Shown here: piece after piece, positions 34,447 to 43,916 of the stretch
Position numbering within the stretch: the stretch's first letter is position 1
How the letters are laid out: every line of letters starts with the position of its first letter
DNA from: Nematopogon swammerdamellus
Lineage: Eukaryota; Arthropoda; Insecta; Lepidoptera; Adelidae
DNA: 64,000 nt
Assembly (NCBI GenBank): GCA_946902875.1
Contig: OX336345.1
Coordinates: forward strand, 8,091,395-8,155,394
Direction: 5' to 3'
Program-made: the position numbers and the translations under genes
The notes under the pieces: generated by a model
Seen by the model: the letters and a program-made list of their open reading frames with translations, nothing else
What the model was told of the DNA's origin: nothing
Databases searched by the model: none

Positions 34447-35836
34447 TGTTACGGACGACGGCCAGCCCGAGCAGCAGCGACGGGCAGACGACACGACGCG
34501 CACGTCGATCCACCGAGCGGTAGCGTAGGGCCTAGGCGAGCGGCCGACATAGTTTAGTTTAGGTTTTTTAAGTTTAGTTAAGTAAAATTAAATATAAAAT
34601 GTAAATAAATAAAGGTCCATATATAAAACTGTAGAATAAGTTAGTTAAGATATGTAAGAATTTAGTTAAGATATGTAAGTAGGATTAAGATATATAAGTT
34701 AGATAGGAATATATGGGCCTAGTTAAGATAGATAAGTTAGACTAAGATAGATAGTCGTAGTATAAGATATGTAAGATAGAATAAGTTTACAAAAATAAAT
34801 ATGTTGCTGCGTACTGGGTTTCATTCGGGACGGACGGGAGGTGTGCACTCGCCAAAATAATTAGTGTAATGAACCGGGCCGAGGCGTGCGGCGCGGGCGC
34901 AGAGCGCTGTGATTGGTCGGCGCGGAGACTGACGGAGAGATATCGCAGCCTCCGCACCTCTCACGGCGCACGGCGCGCCCGCGCGTATACAAATATAGCA
35001 CGTTTCGGACCGTTCATTCAGTATTCGCCGCAACACCACGAAGAGAAGACGCCTGGAGCCTGAGCTCGGCGCACCGGTCGACCGAGGAGTGAACAGTCGG
35101 AAGAGAGACTTCAGAGCGGAACGACTGCCTCGGCCGATCGGACGGTTCTTCTCGCGGCGAGTGCTCCACCCACGCACGTCCCGGGTGCTACTCAGTGCGT
35201 GGCTTCGTAAAGCCACCCACGCATTTCTTTTAACTAAACGCTACGCTACGTTTACCTCCCGGCGCCCCGCGGCGTTACGGTTGAGGATTACCTCCCGACG
35301 CCGCGTCGCGCGTCGGTCGAGCGATCGCACCACCACCTCCCGGCGCCCCGTGGCGTTACGGTCGAGGATTACCTCCCTGCGCCACGTGGCGTGTCGGTCG
35401 AGGAAGAAGAGCACCTCCCTACGCCCTAGCGTAACGGTCGAGGACGAAAGTGAGCACACCCGGTCGACCCATCGCACCACCCGCGAACGACCGCCGCGAG
35501 TGATTTCTCCGCGCCGCACGCCCGTCTGCGTCGGCCGCGAGAGAGAGAGACCGTCGCCGCGTCGCCGAGTGAGCGAGACGGTCGCAGCACCGCTCGAAGA
35601 AGTGAAGCACACCTACGGTCGACCCATCGCACCACCCGCGAACGACCACCGCGAGTGACGCTGCCGAGCCGCACGCCCGTCTGCGTCGGTCGAGCAGGAG
35701 CGAGACGGTCACCGAGTCGTGCGAAAGAGAAGAAAGAAGAACACGGTCTCCGCGCCCGCTGTAACCGCTCTGCAGTGACGGGCAAAGCTTCACCAACCAC
35801 CTACAGTCCACTGCCCTGAGAAGTCGATCCGGAACA
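34447..35836 (+). repeat. 5' LTR of BEL/Pao element
   Basis: 1390 bp, TG...CA. The left third is AT-rich with 'aagatat.taagt' repeats (34620-34790); the right part is GC-rich. Five imperfect units of about 36-46 bp, each starting CCTCCC and carrying a small palindromic GCGCC..GGCG core, lie at 35255-35460. Open frames in it are duplicated in the other LTR and have no domain. Confidence 0.93.
34986..35022 (+). promoter_or_regulatory. putative LTR core promoter
   Basis: A TATA-like tatacaaata (34986-34995) stands about 30 bp before an arthropod-type initiator TCAGT (35018-35022). The copy in the 3' LTR is at 40155-40191. Spacing fits a Pol II promoter; transcription is not shown by sequence alone. 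Confidence 0.45.
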
Positions 35837-35837
35837 T

Positions 35838-35856
35838 TGGTCATTCGCAAGCCGGA
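35838..35856 (+). other. possible primer-binding site
   Basis: A TGG-led stretch starts one base after the 5' LTR, as expected for pairing with a tRNA CCA 3' end. The tRNA is not identified. Confidence 0.4.
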
Positions 35857-35862
35857 TTGAAG

Positions 35863-36339
35863 ATGCCCGTCACGCGGAGCCAGAGCAACGGGCGAGGGCG
35901 CACTACGCCAGTGCCGGTACCGACGTCGGAGCAGCGAGCGCTGCCCCCGAGCGCGGCCGCGACCGAACCGCAGCTGCAACCGGGCGACACCCCGACGGCG
36001 GAGCCAACAACAAGTGCGCCGACGACAGAGACAGAATTAAGAACGTGGTCGTCACACGACACGACGGCCACGCCGATCGCGACGGACTCAACCGTTCGCG
36101 AGCGCGCGCGCGCAGCCAGCGACGCGCGCGCACCGGCCCGCGCGCACACTCACAGCGCCGCGCGCGCGCCGAGCCGCAGCTCTCACGCAACCGCACTAGA
36201 TATAGTAGCGACCGCGCGCAGCGACAAGGACGGGCGAAGCAACCACTCTGCCCGCTCGTCTAAGTCAATGCGTCGCCGTGCAATCGAAAGAGAGCTGCTG
36301 CGCGCCAAGGCAGAGGAGGCGAGACTCGCACGGGAATAA
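35863..36339 (+). pseudogene. BEL/Pao gag N-terminal frame, cut by a frameshift
   Basis: A 158-codon frame starting MPVTRSQSNGRGR, with Ala/Arg/Thr-rich low-complexity sequence and a charged helix (RRRAIERELLRAKAEEARLA) at its end, as in many Pao gag N-termini. It terminates at 36337-36339, where the next frame (open from 36336) continues the charged helix. A one-base loss is therefore likely. A programmed shift is less likely because no canonical slippery heptamer is seen. Confidence 0.75.
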
Positions 36340-36416
36340 TCGAAGCAGAGCTCCGCGAGTGCGACGAGGAGGACTCGTCGGACGAAGACGAGAAGGAGGA
36401 CACAGCACGCAGTGAG

Positions 36417-39400
36417 TTGGTGGCATCGTGGGTGGAGACGCAAGCCGATCTGCATCGGCGGGAGATCTCCGCTCCCGCACCGCGCACGGAGCTCGCCGCC
36501 GCGAGCACCGACGCGCACGCAGACCCGGCCGCCCCCCACCACGCGCCTCATACCGCCGCCCCGGCCGCCGCACCCCACCACGCGGCCCCCACCACTGCTG
36601 CCGTCTCCGCTCCCCTCCACGCGCCCCACGCCGCAGCTACCGACGCCGCGCCCCTCCGCGCGCCGCCCGCCGCTGCCGCCGCCGCCCCCCTCTACGCTTC
36701 CCCCGCCGCAGCCGACGAAGCCACGCCCCTCCGCGCGGTGCCGACCGCCACACACTTATGGGAGCAGCCGGCCGCGCGCCTCTGCGCGCCGCCTGCCGCC
36801 GCCGCGGCTACCGAGCTTCACTATCCGCCTGCCGCCGCCGCTGCATCAAGTTCGCACGCTCCGCTCGCCTCCGCTTCGATAACAGTGGAGATGCTCGCCG
36901 CAGCATTGGGGCGAGCGGAACACAGCCGACCGCACGCCGCACCAAAGTTTCTGCAAGACTTGCCTACTTTCGACGGGTCCGCGGGTGAGTGGCTCCTGTT
37001 AGCGACTGCATTTCGCGACACAGCGAGCTACTTCTCGCCGGGCGAGAACGCGGCCCGATTGAGAAAATGCCTGAGAGGCAAGGCGAAAGAGGCCGTCTTC
37101 AATTTGATGTTGGCGGCACCGGACCCCGGCCGCGTCATGGCGGCATTGGAGCAGCGTTTCGGGCGACCGGACTGCCTCGTCTTGGGTGAGCTGGACAGAC
37201 TAAGGAGCCTCCCCAGGACGAAGGATTCACCGAGCGAAATGAACGAATTCGCAAGTAAAGTGAATAATATTGTGGCTACGATCGAGGCCCTCGGCCGACC
37301 GATGTACCTGCACAATCCTGAGACGGTGCGCATCATCGTCGATAAGCTGACGCCGCTGCGTCAGACACGGTGGTGCGACTATGAGGACCGGGAGAGAGAC
37401 GACCGCCCCGCGCTGCAAAGGATGGCCAGCTTCCTGAACGAGGAGGCTCGCAAGTGCGGGGCATACGCCCGCCCGGACACCGCCGCAGCCGCCGATGTGT
37501 CGACGAGTGAGACCCGCCGCATCAACAGTAACCGCCGTCCCGCGGAGAAAGCCTACGCCGCCAGTGAAGAAGAAGCCAGTGACGACGAAATGCCGAAATG
37601 CCCGACGTGCGCTGAGGCACACTATCTTCCGTCGTGCCCCAAATTCATCGAGGCCGACACGGACGACCGCTGGCGGCAGGCCAAGGACGGCAAGATATGC
37701 TTCCGCTGCTTGAAAAGCAAACATCGTCGCACTAAATGTAAGGCGAAACCGTGCGGGGTGCAAGGCTGCACCTTTGGTCACCACAGGCTGCTGCACCAAG
37801 AACAACAGAAAGAAGAGACGACCGCCACCGCGGTCACAGCCGCAGCCCGCTCGGACTCGGTCTTGCTAAAGATCGTCCCGGTACAACTGAGCGGGCCGAG
37901 CGGCTGGGTCGACATCTTCGCTCTTCTGGACGAGGGGTCCACGGTCACGATGCTGGACGTCGCAGTGGCCGATCTGCTGGGCGCAAAGGGCACGACGGAG
38001 CCCCTGCACGTCGTGGGCATCGGTGGCGGGCGAGTCGCGACGAACGCCTCGCGACGCCTCAACCTGCGCGTCCGCGGAAAAAATGAGACGACTGTGCACG
38101 ACCTCGTCGGAGCGAGGACCGTCGACCGATTGAACTTCCCGCCCCAGACCATAACCAAGGAGTACCTGGAGGGCTGCGACTACCTCGGAGAGCTCACCGG
38201 AACGCTGGCGTACACGGACGCACGCCCGAGACTACTCATTGGCCAGGACAATTGGCCATTGATAGTCTCGCGGGAAATGAAGTGCGGCCGCCGCGACCAG
38301 CCGGTTGCTTCGCAGACCCAGCTGGGCTGGGTGCTCCACGGTTGCCGGACTTCGATGACCGAGCCCGCACAGCGCCACGCCCACTCGTCGACAGGATCGG
38401 TGCATCGCTGCGCTAACGCCATCGAGTTTGCGGGCGCCTCCGCACCGCTCGCGCCGCCGCACACGAACCCGCCGGCGGTGCACTCTGCAGTGACGCGATG
38501 GTCGGCGCCGCCTGTCAGCGACTCGCCGAACGCGAGTTGCCGCGCCCAGCCACCGAACGTGGCCCATCACATCGCCGCGCCGCCGCGCCCGAACTCGCCG
38601 GCGGCGCACACAGCCACGGCACAATGGTTTGCGCCGCCCGCCCGCGGCTCGCCGCCCGCCCGCGGCTCGCCGCCCGCCCACGGCTCGCCGACCGCGAGCC
38701 GCCCCGCCCAGCCGCCGACCGCGGCTGCCTACATCGCCGCGCCGCCGCGCCCGAACTCGCCGGTGGCGCACTCCGAGGCGGCGCAATGGTTTGCGCCGCC
38801 CGCCCGCGGCTCGCCGCCCGCCCGCGGCTCGCCGCCCGCCCACGGCTCGCCGACCGCGACCCGCCCCGCCCAGCCGCCGATCGCGGCTACCTACGTCGTC
38901 GCGCCGCCGCGCCCGTACTCGCCGGCGGCGCACTCCACAGCAGCGCAAGGGTCTGCACCACCTGCCAGCGACTCGCCGTATGCGAGTCGCTACGCCAAGC
39001 CGCAGAACGCGGCACCCTGGCCCGCCTCTGCGCGCCACTGCGCGCTGCCCGACTCTGCGCGCCACTGCGCGCCGCCCGCCGCCGACGCCTCTGCGCGCCA
39101 CTGCGCGCCGCCTGCCGCCGCGCGCCACAGCGCGCCGCCCGACGCCACCGCAGCCGCGCGCCTCTGCGCGCCGCTCGCCGCGCTGCCGACATGGAGAAGC
39201 AGGTGCTCGGAGGCGGACCAACACAGCCACGTCCGCCCCCCGTCCCGACCGACGCCGATGACGACAGCGCCACAGCACTGCACGCAGGCGCACCATAACT
39301 GGCGGGCGAGCTGCCCCTCCGGTGGGCGCGAGAGCGCCAGAACCAACTCCAACACCGGCGGGAGCCTCCCCGCAGCAAACGAGCGCCTGCGGAAGGGGAC

Positions 39401-39692
39401 GTCGCCACCGTCGAGCCGAGCCCGAGTACCGGCCCCTACTACGTCACCGGCGGGAGCCTCGAGGAAGCAGCCAGGCGCAGACGAGCTACCCAGAAGGAGA
39501 CGGTGCCGCACGCGTCGCGGACGTCCGCACGAGAGACCAGCTGCTGCGCCGGCCGACCGAGGAACCCGTCGTCCTGCCTACTTCGGAGATCGCCGAGGGA
39601 GCGACGGCGGGAGAATGTTACGGACGACGGCCAGCCCGAGCAGCAGCGACGGGCAGACGACACGACGCGCACGTCGATCCACCGAGCGGTAG
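36417..39692 (+). CDS. gag-protease polyprotein of BEL/Pao element, pol-deleted
   Basis: The 1091-codon frame (open upstream to 36336, no ATG at its start) contains a Pro/Ala-rich spacer (1-150), a DUF1759-like gag core (about 178-345), a CPTC cysteine pair (395-398), a CCHC knuckle CFRCLKSKHRRTKC (428-441), and an A17-type aspartic protease with active-site LLDEGST (503-509; Asp 505), LLIGQDNWPL (606-615) and TQLGWVLHGC (634-643). RT should follow within about 100 residues, but the frame enters a Pro/Ala/Arg repeat region and ends inside the 3' LTR. Its long open length partly reflects very high GC. It is retroelement-derived, not a host gene. Confidence 0.88.
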   Translation: MVASWVETQADLHRREISAPAPRTELAAASTDAHADPAAPHHAPHTAAPAAAPHHAAPTTAAVSAPLHAPHAAATDAAPLRAPPAAAAAAPLYASPAAADEATPLRAVPTATHLWEQPAARLCAPPAAAAATELHYPPAAAAASSSHAPLASASITVEMLAAALGRAEHSRPHAAPKFLQDLPTFDGSAGEWLLLATAFRDTASYFSPGENAARLRKCLRGKAKEAVFNLMLAAPDPGRVMAALEQRFGRPDCLVLGELDRLRSLPRTKDSPSEMNEFASKVNNIVATIEALGRPMYLHNPETVRIIVDKLTPLRQTRWCDYEDRERDDRPALQRMASFLNEEARKCGAYARPDTAAAADVSTSETRRINSNRRPAEKAYAASEEEASDDEMPKCPTCAEAHYLPSCPKFIEADTDDRWRQAKDGKICFRCLKSKHRRTKCKAKPCGVQGCTFGHHRLLHQEQQKEETTATAVTAAARSDSVLLKIVPVQLSGPSGWVDIFALLDEGSTVTMLDVAVADLLGAKGTTEPLHVVGIGGGRVATNASRRLNLRVRGKNETTVHDLVGARTVDRLNFPPQTITKEYLEGCDYLGELTGTLAYTDARPRLLIGQDNWPLIVSREMKCGRRDQPVASQTQLGWVLHGCRTSMTEPAQRHAHSSTGSVHRCANAIEFAGASAPLAPPHTNPPAVHSAVTRWSAPPVSDSPNASCRAQPPNVAHHIAAPPRPNSPAAHTATAQWFAPPARGSPPARGSPPAHGSPTASRPAQPPTAAAYIAAPPRPNSPVAHSEAAQWFAPPARGSPPARGSPPAHGSPTATRPAQPPIAATYVVAPPRPYSPAAHSTAAQGSAPPASDSPYASRYAKPQNAAPWPASARHCALPDSARHCAPPAADASARHCAPPAAARHSAPPDATAAARLCAPLAALPTWRSRCSEADQHSHVRPPSRPTPMTTAPQHCTQAHHNWRASCPSGGRESARTNSNTGGSLPAANERLRKGTSPPSSRARVPAPTTSPAGASRKQPGADELPRRRRCRTRRGRPHERPAAAPADRGTRRPAYFGDRRGSDGGRMLRTTASPSSSDGQTTRRARRSTER
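38420..39000 (+). repeat. 162-bp tandem repeat inside the BEL/Pao element
   Basis: Units beginning 'cgccgcgcccgaactcgccg' start at 38581, 38743 and 38905, exactly 162 bp (54 codons) apart, with a more diverged unit before. Within units a 15-bp motif (cccgcccgcggctcg) is repeated two or three times. The period is a multiple of three, so all units stay in frame and encode APPARGSPPARGSPP-type sequence. Confidence 0.88.
39487..39585 (+). pseudogene. integrase C-terminal remnant
   Basis: In the frame offset by one from the gag-protease ORF, YPEGDGAARVADVRTRDQLL and RRPTEEPVVLP resemble the conserved C-terminal tail of BEL/Pao integrases, just where it would lie before the 3' LTR. This is the only part of pol beyond protease that I can recognise, so an internal deletion is more likely than an original lack of pol. 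Confidence 0.6.
39606..39615 (+). other. possible polypurine tract
   Basis: GGCGGGAGAA directly abuts the 3' LTR, fitting a plus-strand primer. It is short and interrupted by C. Confidence 0.4.
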
Positions 39693-41005
39693 CGTAGGGC
39701 CTAGGCGAGCGGCCGACGTAGTTTAGTTTAGGTTTTTTAAGTTTAGTTAAGTAAAATTAAATATAAAATGTAAATAAATAAAGGTCCATATATAAAACTG
39801 TAGAATAAGTTAGTTAAGATATGTAAGAATTTAGTTAAGATATGTAAGTAGGATTAAGATATATAAGTTAGATAGGAATATATGGGCCTAGTTAAGATAG
39901 ATAAGTTAGACTAAGATAGATAGTCGTAGTATAAGATATGTAAGATAGAATAAGTTTACAAAAATAAATATGTTGCTGCGTACTGGGTTTCATTCGGGAC
40001 GGACGGGAGGTGTGCACTCGCCAAAATAATTAGTGTAATGAACCGGGCCGAGGCGTGCGGCGCGGGCGCAGAGCGCTGTGATTGGTCGGCGCGGAGACTG
40101 ACGGAGAGATATCGCAGCCTCCGCACCTCTCACGGCGCACGGCGCGCCCGCGCGTATACAAATATAGCACGTTTCGGACCGTTCATTCAGTATTCGCCGC
40201 AACACCACGAAGAGAAGACGCCTGGAGCCTGAGCTCGGCGCACCGGTCGACCGAGGAGTGAACAGTCGGAAGAGAGACTTCAGAGCGGAACGACTGCCTC
40301 GGCCGATCGGACGGTTCTTCTCGCGGCGAGTGCTCCACCCACGCACGTCCCGGGTGCTACTCAGTGCGTGGCTTCGTAAAGCCACCCACGCATTTCTTTT
40401 AACTAAACGCTACGCTACGTTTACCTCCCGGCGCCCCGCGGCGTTACGGTTGAGGATTACCTCCCGACGCCGCGTCGCGCGTCGGTCGAGCGATCGCACC
40501 ACCACCTCCCGGCGCCCCGTGGCGTTACGGTCGAGGATTACCTCCCTGCGCCACGTGGCGTGTCGGTCGAGGAAGAAGAGCACCTCCCTACGCCCTAGCG
40601 TAACGGTCGAGGACGAAAGTGAGCACACCCGGTCGACCCATCGCACCACCCGCGAACGACCGCCGCGAGTGATTTCTCCGCGCCGCACGCCCGTCTGCGT
40701 CGGCCGCGAGAGAGAGAGACCGTCGCCGCGTCGCCGAGTGAGCGAGACGGTCGCAGCACCGCTCGAAGAAGTGAAGCACACCTACGGTCGACCCATCGCA
40801 CCACCCGCGAACGACCACCGCGAGTGACGCTGCCGAGCCGCACGCCCGTCTGCGTCGGTCGAGCAGGAGCGAGACGGTCACCGAGTCGTGCGAAAGAGAA
40901 GAAAGAAGAACACGGTCTCCGCGCCCGCTGTAACCGCTCTGCAGTGACGGGCAAAGCTTCACCAACCACCTACAGTCCACTGCCCTGAGAAGTCGATCCG
41001 GAACA
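39616..41005 (+). repeat. 3' LTR of BEL/Pao element
   Basis: 1390 bp, offset 5169 bp from the 5' LTR with no indel. One difference seen by eye, at 39718. The end of the gag-protease ORF runs 77 bases into it. Confidence 0.93.
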
Positions 41006-41163
41006 AATATGATGTCCACCGAAATCAATATTTTAGTCACCGAAATCAAATCGTGTAATTACTTTATAACTTAACAATTTAAACACTATGCAACTGTGCA
41101 AAAGAACAAACAATACCGACTACAATTGTGTGCAATTTCGATATGAGTAGGTATTGAGTAGAT

Positions 41164-41317
41164 TTATATTGTAAACATTTTTTTGTGATATTGCCGGTCT
41201 CTTTCATTGTTAAGTGCATAAAGTATGGGGTCGCTTTTATTTCTAGCTTTTCTAAGTCTTTCGGCCACTCTTTTTTTAGCTAAGCGTTCCTCTTTTGAAT
41301 CCGCTATCACGGCAAAG
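41164..41317 (-). pseudogene. possible last exon of an unidentified basic protein
   Basis: On the minus strand a TTTTCAG acceptor precedes 41317, followed by an open frame of strongly basic, helical residues (ERLAKKRVAERLRKARNKSD) ending in a stop at 41164. Basic repeats of this style occur in uncharacterised invertebrate transposon-associated proteins. I do not recognise the family. A LINE lies directly upstream on this strand (41420 onward), so any gene is broken. Confidence 0.3.
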
Positions 41318-41419
41318 CTGAAAAGGATAATCACACGTAATACTATAATAATAAATCGACCACCAATACGTCGATATACTCCAAAACTTGTATCGGTAAA
41401 TGGCGGTGACAGTGAGGCT

Positions 41420-42390
41420 CCATGAAAATACCCGCCCCATCCAATGATATTCTGCTCGGCAGCATACATTGTTATGCGGACAAAAGTAGGTACACGGATC
41501 CTACACCAGTCACCCTTCAGCCGGACGGGACGTTGTGGATGAGAAGAGGCGAAGAACAAACGCTTCGGTCTATTTCCGAATGGGGCCGTACTAATTTGGT
41601 CGAGTTTAACGCTTCCAAGACACAAGTATGTGCGTTCAGTGCGAAAAGAACGGCGTTCACACCTGCTCCTTCCTTCCAGGTCCCGTCGCTAAAATTAAGC
41701 GATCACCTCGGGGTCCTCGGAGTCGAACTGTCGCACGACCTAAACTTTCGGCGCCATAATCTAGTTAGGGCAAGGCCAACCTAGTTTCTAAAAAGTTGGG
41801 CGTACTCAATAAGGTGCGACGGTACTTCACGCCGGGCCAAAGGCTGCTTTTGTATAGCACAGATTAGATCCTGCTTGGGGTACTGCTCGCACTTGTGGGT
41901 TGGCTCAGCTAAATACCAGCTTGCGCCTTTGGATTCGATCCAGAGTCGAGCCCTGCGACTAGTGGATGACCCCAACGTGTCCCGCGATCTAGAACCACTG
42001 CAACTCCGTAGGAATATCGGCGACCTAAGTGTGTTCTATCGCTTATTGAATCCATGGTAAATGCTCGAAGGAGCTGTTTAACGCGATCCTTCCGTCCCCT
42101 TTCCACCTCCGCACAACGCTCACTGGACAGGGATTGCATCCCTATACGCTGGACTTATACGGGTGCGTACCAATCGGTTCTGCAGGTATTTCCTCCACAG
42201 AACTGGTAAACTCTGGAACGCTCTCCCTGCCCACGTATTTCCCCCAAGTATCGTCTCGGGTCCTTCAAGAGAGGCGTGAATAGCACCTGTCAGGCCGGCA
42301 TGGCATTCGAAAGCCCAGCGTACGACCGAATTTACATAGGCGTCATTAGGCACCTTATTGGTGGCTCGGCGTCGCATTTCGCGCTTTTTA
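41420..42390 (+). mobile_element. Jockey/R1-like LINE, C-terminal half
   Basis: Starts inside RT at the active-site box, altered here to CYADK, continues through KTQVCAFSAKR and LGVLGVELS, then MGYCSHLWVGSA after a frameshift, and SIQSRALRLVDDP to the 3' tail ending near 42390. At least three frame breaks (about 41780, 41865, 42058). The last 300 bp define the 3' tail family scattered in the window. Confidence 0.78.
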
Positions 42391-42650
42391 TTTAAAAAAA
42401 ATGCTTCTTGGTAAGGGAGTGAGGCAAGGGGCCGTGATCTCACCCAAGCTCCTTACAAAAGCATTTGAAGACGTGTTCAAGACGCTTGAGTGGGAGAACA
42501 TTGGAATAAATGTCAATGGGGAGTTTCCCAGTCATCTCCGTTTCGCGAATAATATTGTCCTCCTCGCCCATACCCGGGTTCAGCTTCAAGAGACGCTCAG
42601 CGACCTTTACGAGGTCTCGCTGAACGTCGGCCTGATGATGAACCTGGATT

Positions 42651-43672
42651 TTTTTTATTACTTCCGAACTGGGTGGCTCTGCCCGAGGTCGAAGCTTCAG
42701 GCGCAACCAATTTCACCGCCGAGGAGGTGCCAGTCCGGCTTGGAGGTGGACTAATTTCGCTGAGGAAAGTCCACCCGCGATTTGAAGATCCGTGTATTGT
42801 AGGAGTGGGGAAAGATATTCCCTGGGAGCCCGTTCCACACCTTTGCAGTGCGGCACAAGAACGATTTAGAGAATCGTGCAGTACGAAGAACTCTTCTGTC
42901 GACTACAAAGGGGTGTTCCGCGAGAGTATGGCGGGTTTGGCGAAGGCGAACAGTAGGAGGAGGGATAAGGGAAGCAAGTTCATCAGAGCAGCGGCCATAG
43001 TAGTACCGATAAAACAGGCTCAATGACCCCACGATACGTCTGTGCTTTAAAGGCTGAAGGTCCTTTGTGAGTACAGAGTCACCAATGATGCGAATGGCTC
43101 GTCGCTGAATTGAATCCAAGGCTGAAAGAAGGTACTCAGGGGAACCCTCCCATTCCCAAAGACGACTGCAATATTCCATCACCGGTCTTACTTGTGCTTT
43201 ATACAGTGTAATCAGTTGGACCGGCGTGAAAAATCGCCGACATCGGTAAAGGATCCCTAATTTTCGAGACGCTAGTTTCGCCTTGGACTCTATGAACGAT
43301 CGAAACCCAACGTCCCTGGACACTTCCATACCCAGGACGCCCAGACTACCATCTTTAGGGACTTGGCTGCCCTGGAAAGTGGCTTGGAGAGGAAACGGAT
43401 TAGCCTTAGTAGAGAAGGCACAAGCTTGCGTCTTGGCTACGTTGAAGTTGACAAGTTCTTCCCCCAAGAGGATACTTTTCGAGAACCTGGTCAACCCGAG
43501 CAACAGTTTCGCGTCTCGCGTTTGCTGCTGAGGCTTCTCTACCCTTCCAGTCCTTGATGAACCCTTGATGCACCGTGCTGTCGTCCATGTAACAATGTAT
43601 TTCGCCGAGCGAGAGCATGTCGTTGATGAATAATAGAAACAGCGTAGGCGACTGCGAATTGGAATTACTCAA
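42651..43672 (-). mobile_element. Jockey/R1-like LINE inserted in the RTE relic
   Basis: On the minus strand the element starts within RT at TLFLLFINDM and the box CYMDDS, goes on through KTQACAFSTK and LGVLGMEVS to the C-terminus, and ends at a T8 run at 42651-42658 (A tail). Boundaries are within about 10 bp. It is a 5'-truncated relative of the element at 41420-42390. Confidence 0.78.
42751..43503 (-). pseudogene. LINE RT C-terminal ORF fragment
   Basis: This 250-codon frame contains KAQVRPVMEYCSRLWEW, LDSIQRRAIRIIGDS and FSKSFLCRTAKVWNGLPG, the usual post-RT blocks of this LINE group. The preceding RT palm residues lie in another frame (43406-43756), so a frameshift separates them. Confidence 0.8.
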
Positions 43673-43916
43673 AAGTAAGGTTAGGGATAAAACCAACGTC
43701 ATGACGATGGAAGTTATGGGTGAGGGGGATATTCTGATCGACGGTGAAGTAATCAAACAAGTGGAGGAATACGTATATTTCGGACAAATATTTCGGCTAG
43801 GTAGGTCGACAAGGCCTACTCAAGGAGGTAGAGAGACACATTCAACTGGGTTGGGCTGCCTTCGAAAAGCTGAAGTTCGTCCTAAAGTCTGATCTACCGT
43901 AACGCAAAACATATTT

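Larger units (their letters stand above)
34447..41005 (+). mobile_element. non-autonomous BEL/Pao LTR retrotransposon
   Basis: A 6559-bp element with 1390-bp LTRs starting TG and ending CA, flanked by a 5-bp duplication, AATAT (34442-34446 and 41006-41010). By eye the LTRs differ at one position (34549 A, 39718 G). The internal 3779 bp encode gag (DUF1759-like), a CCHC knuckle and a retropepsin-type protease. RT, RNase H and almost all of integrase are absent. It is strikingly GC-rich compared with its AT-rich surroundings. It probably moves, if at all, using proteins supplied in trans. Confidence 0.93.
42395..43916 (+). mobile_element. RTE-like LINE relic interrupted by another LINE
   Basis: 42401-42650 encodes RT residues GVRQGAVISPKLLTKAFEDV and RFANNIVLLAHT, in which the active-site FADD has become FANN. 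After the inserted LINE, 43675-43895 continues with MEVMGEGDILIDGEVIKQ, YVYFGQIFRLG, then breaks. Motif order and spacing are those of RTE-clade RT. Catalytically dead. Confidence 0.75.

Noticed and set aside
34201..34503. Minus-strand frame next to and into the 5' LTR
   Set aside because: Half of it is LTR sequence and the rest has no recognised domain. It may belong to an older element, so it is mentioned only in the motif-cluster finding.
35089..35658. 189-codon frame within the LTR, repeated at 40258-40827
   Set aside because: It exists twice because the LTR does, and has Arg/Thr/Ser-rich low-complexity content from the CCTCCC tandem units. BEL/Pao LTRs are not expected to code.
36428..36988. 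Several overlapping plus-strand frames beside the gag ORF
   Set aside because: Arg/Pro-rich shadow frames of the 36417-39692 ORF. Only that ORF has recognisable gag and protease motifs.
38232..39296. 354-codon open frame on the minus strand
   Set aside because: It is antisense to the GC-rich gag-protease frame, consists of Arg/Ala/Gly repeats and has no domain. Stop codons are rare there because of base composition.
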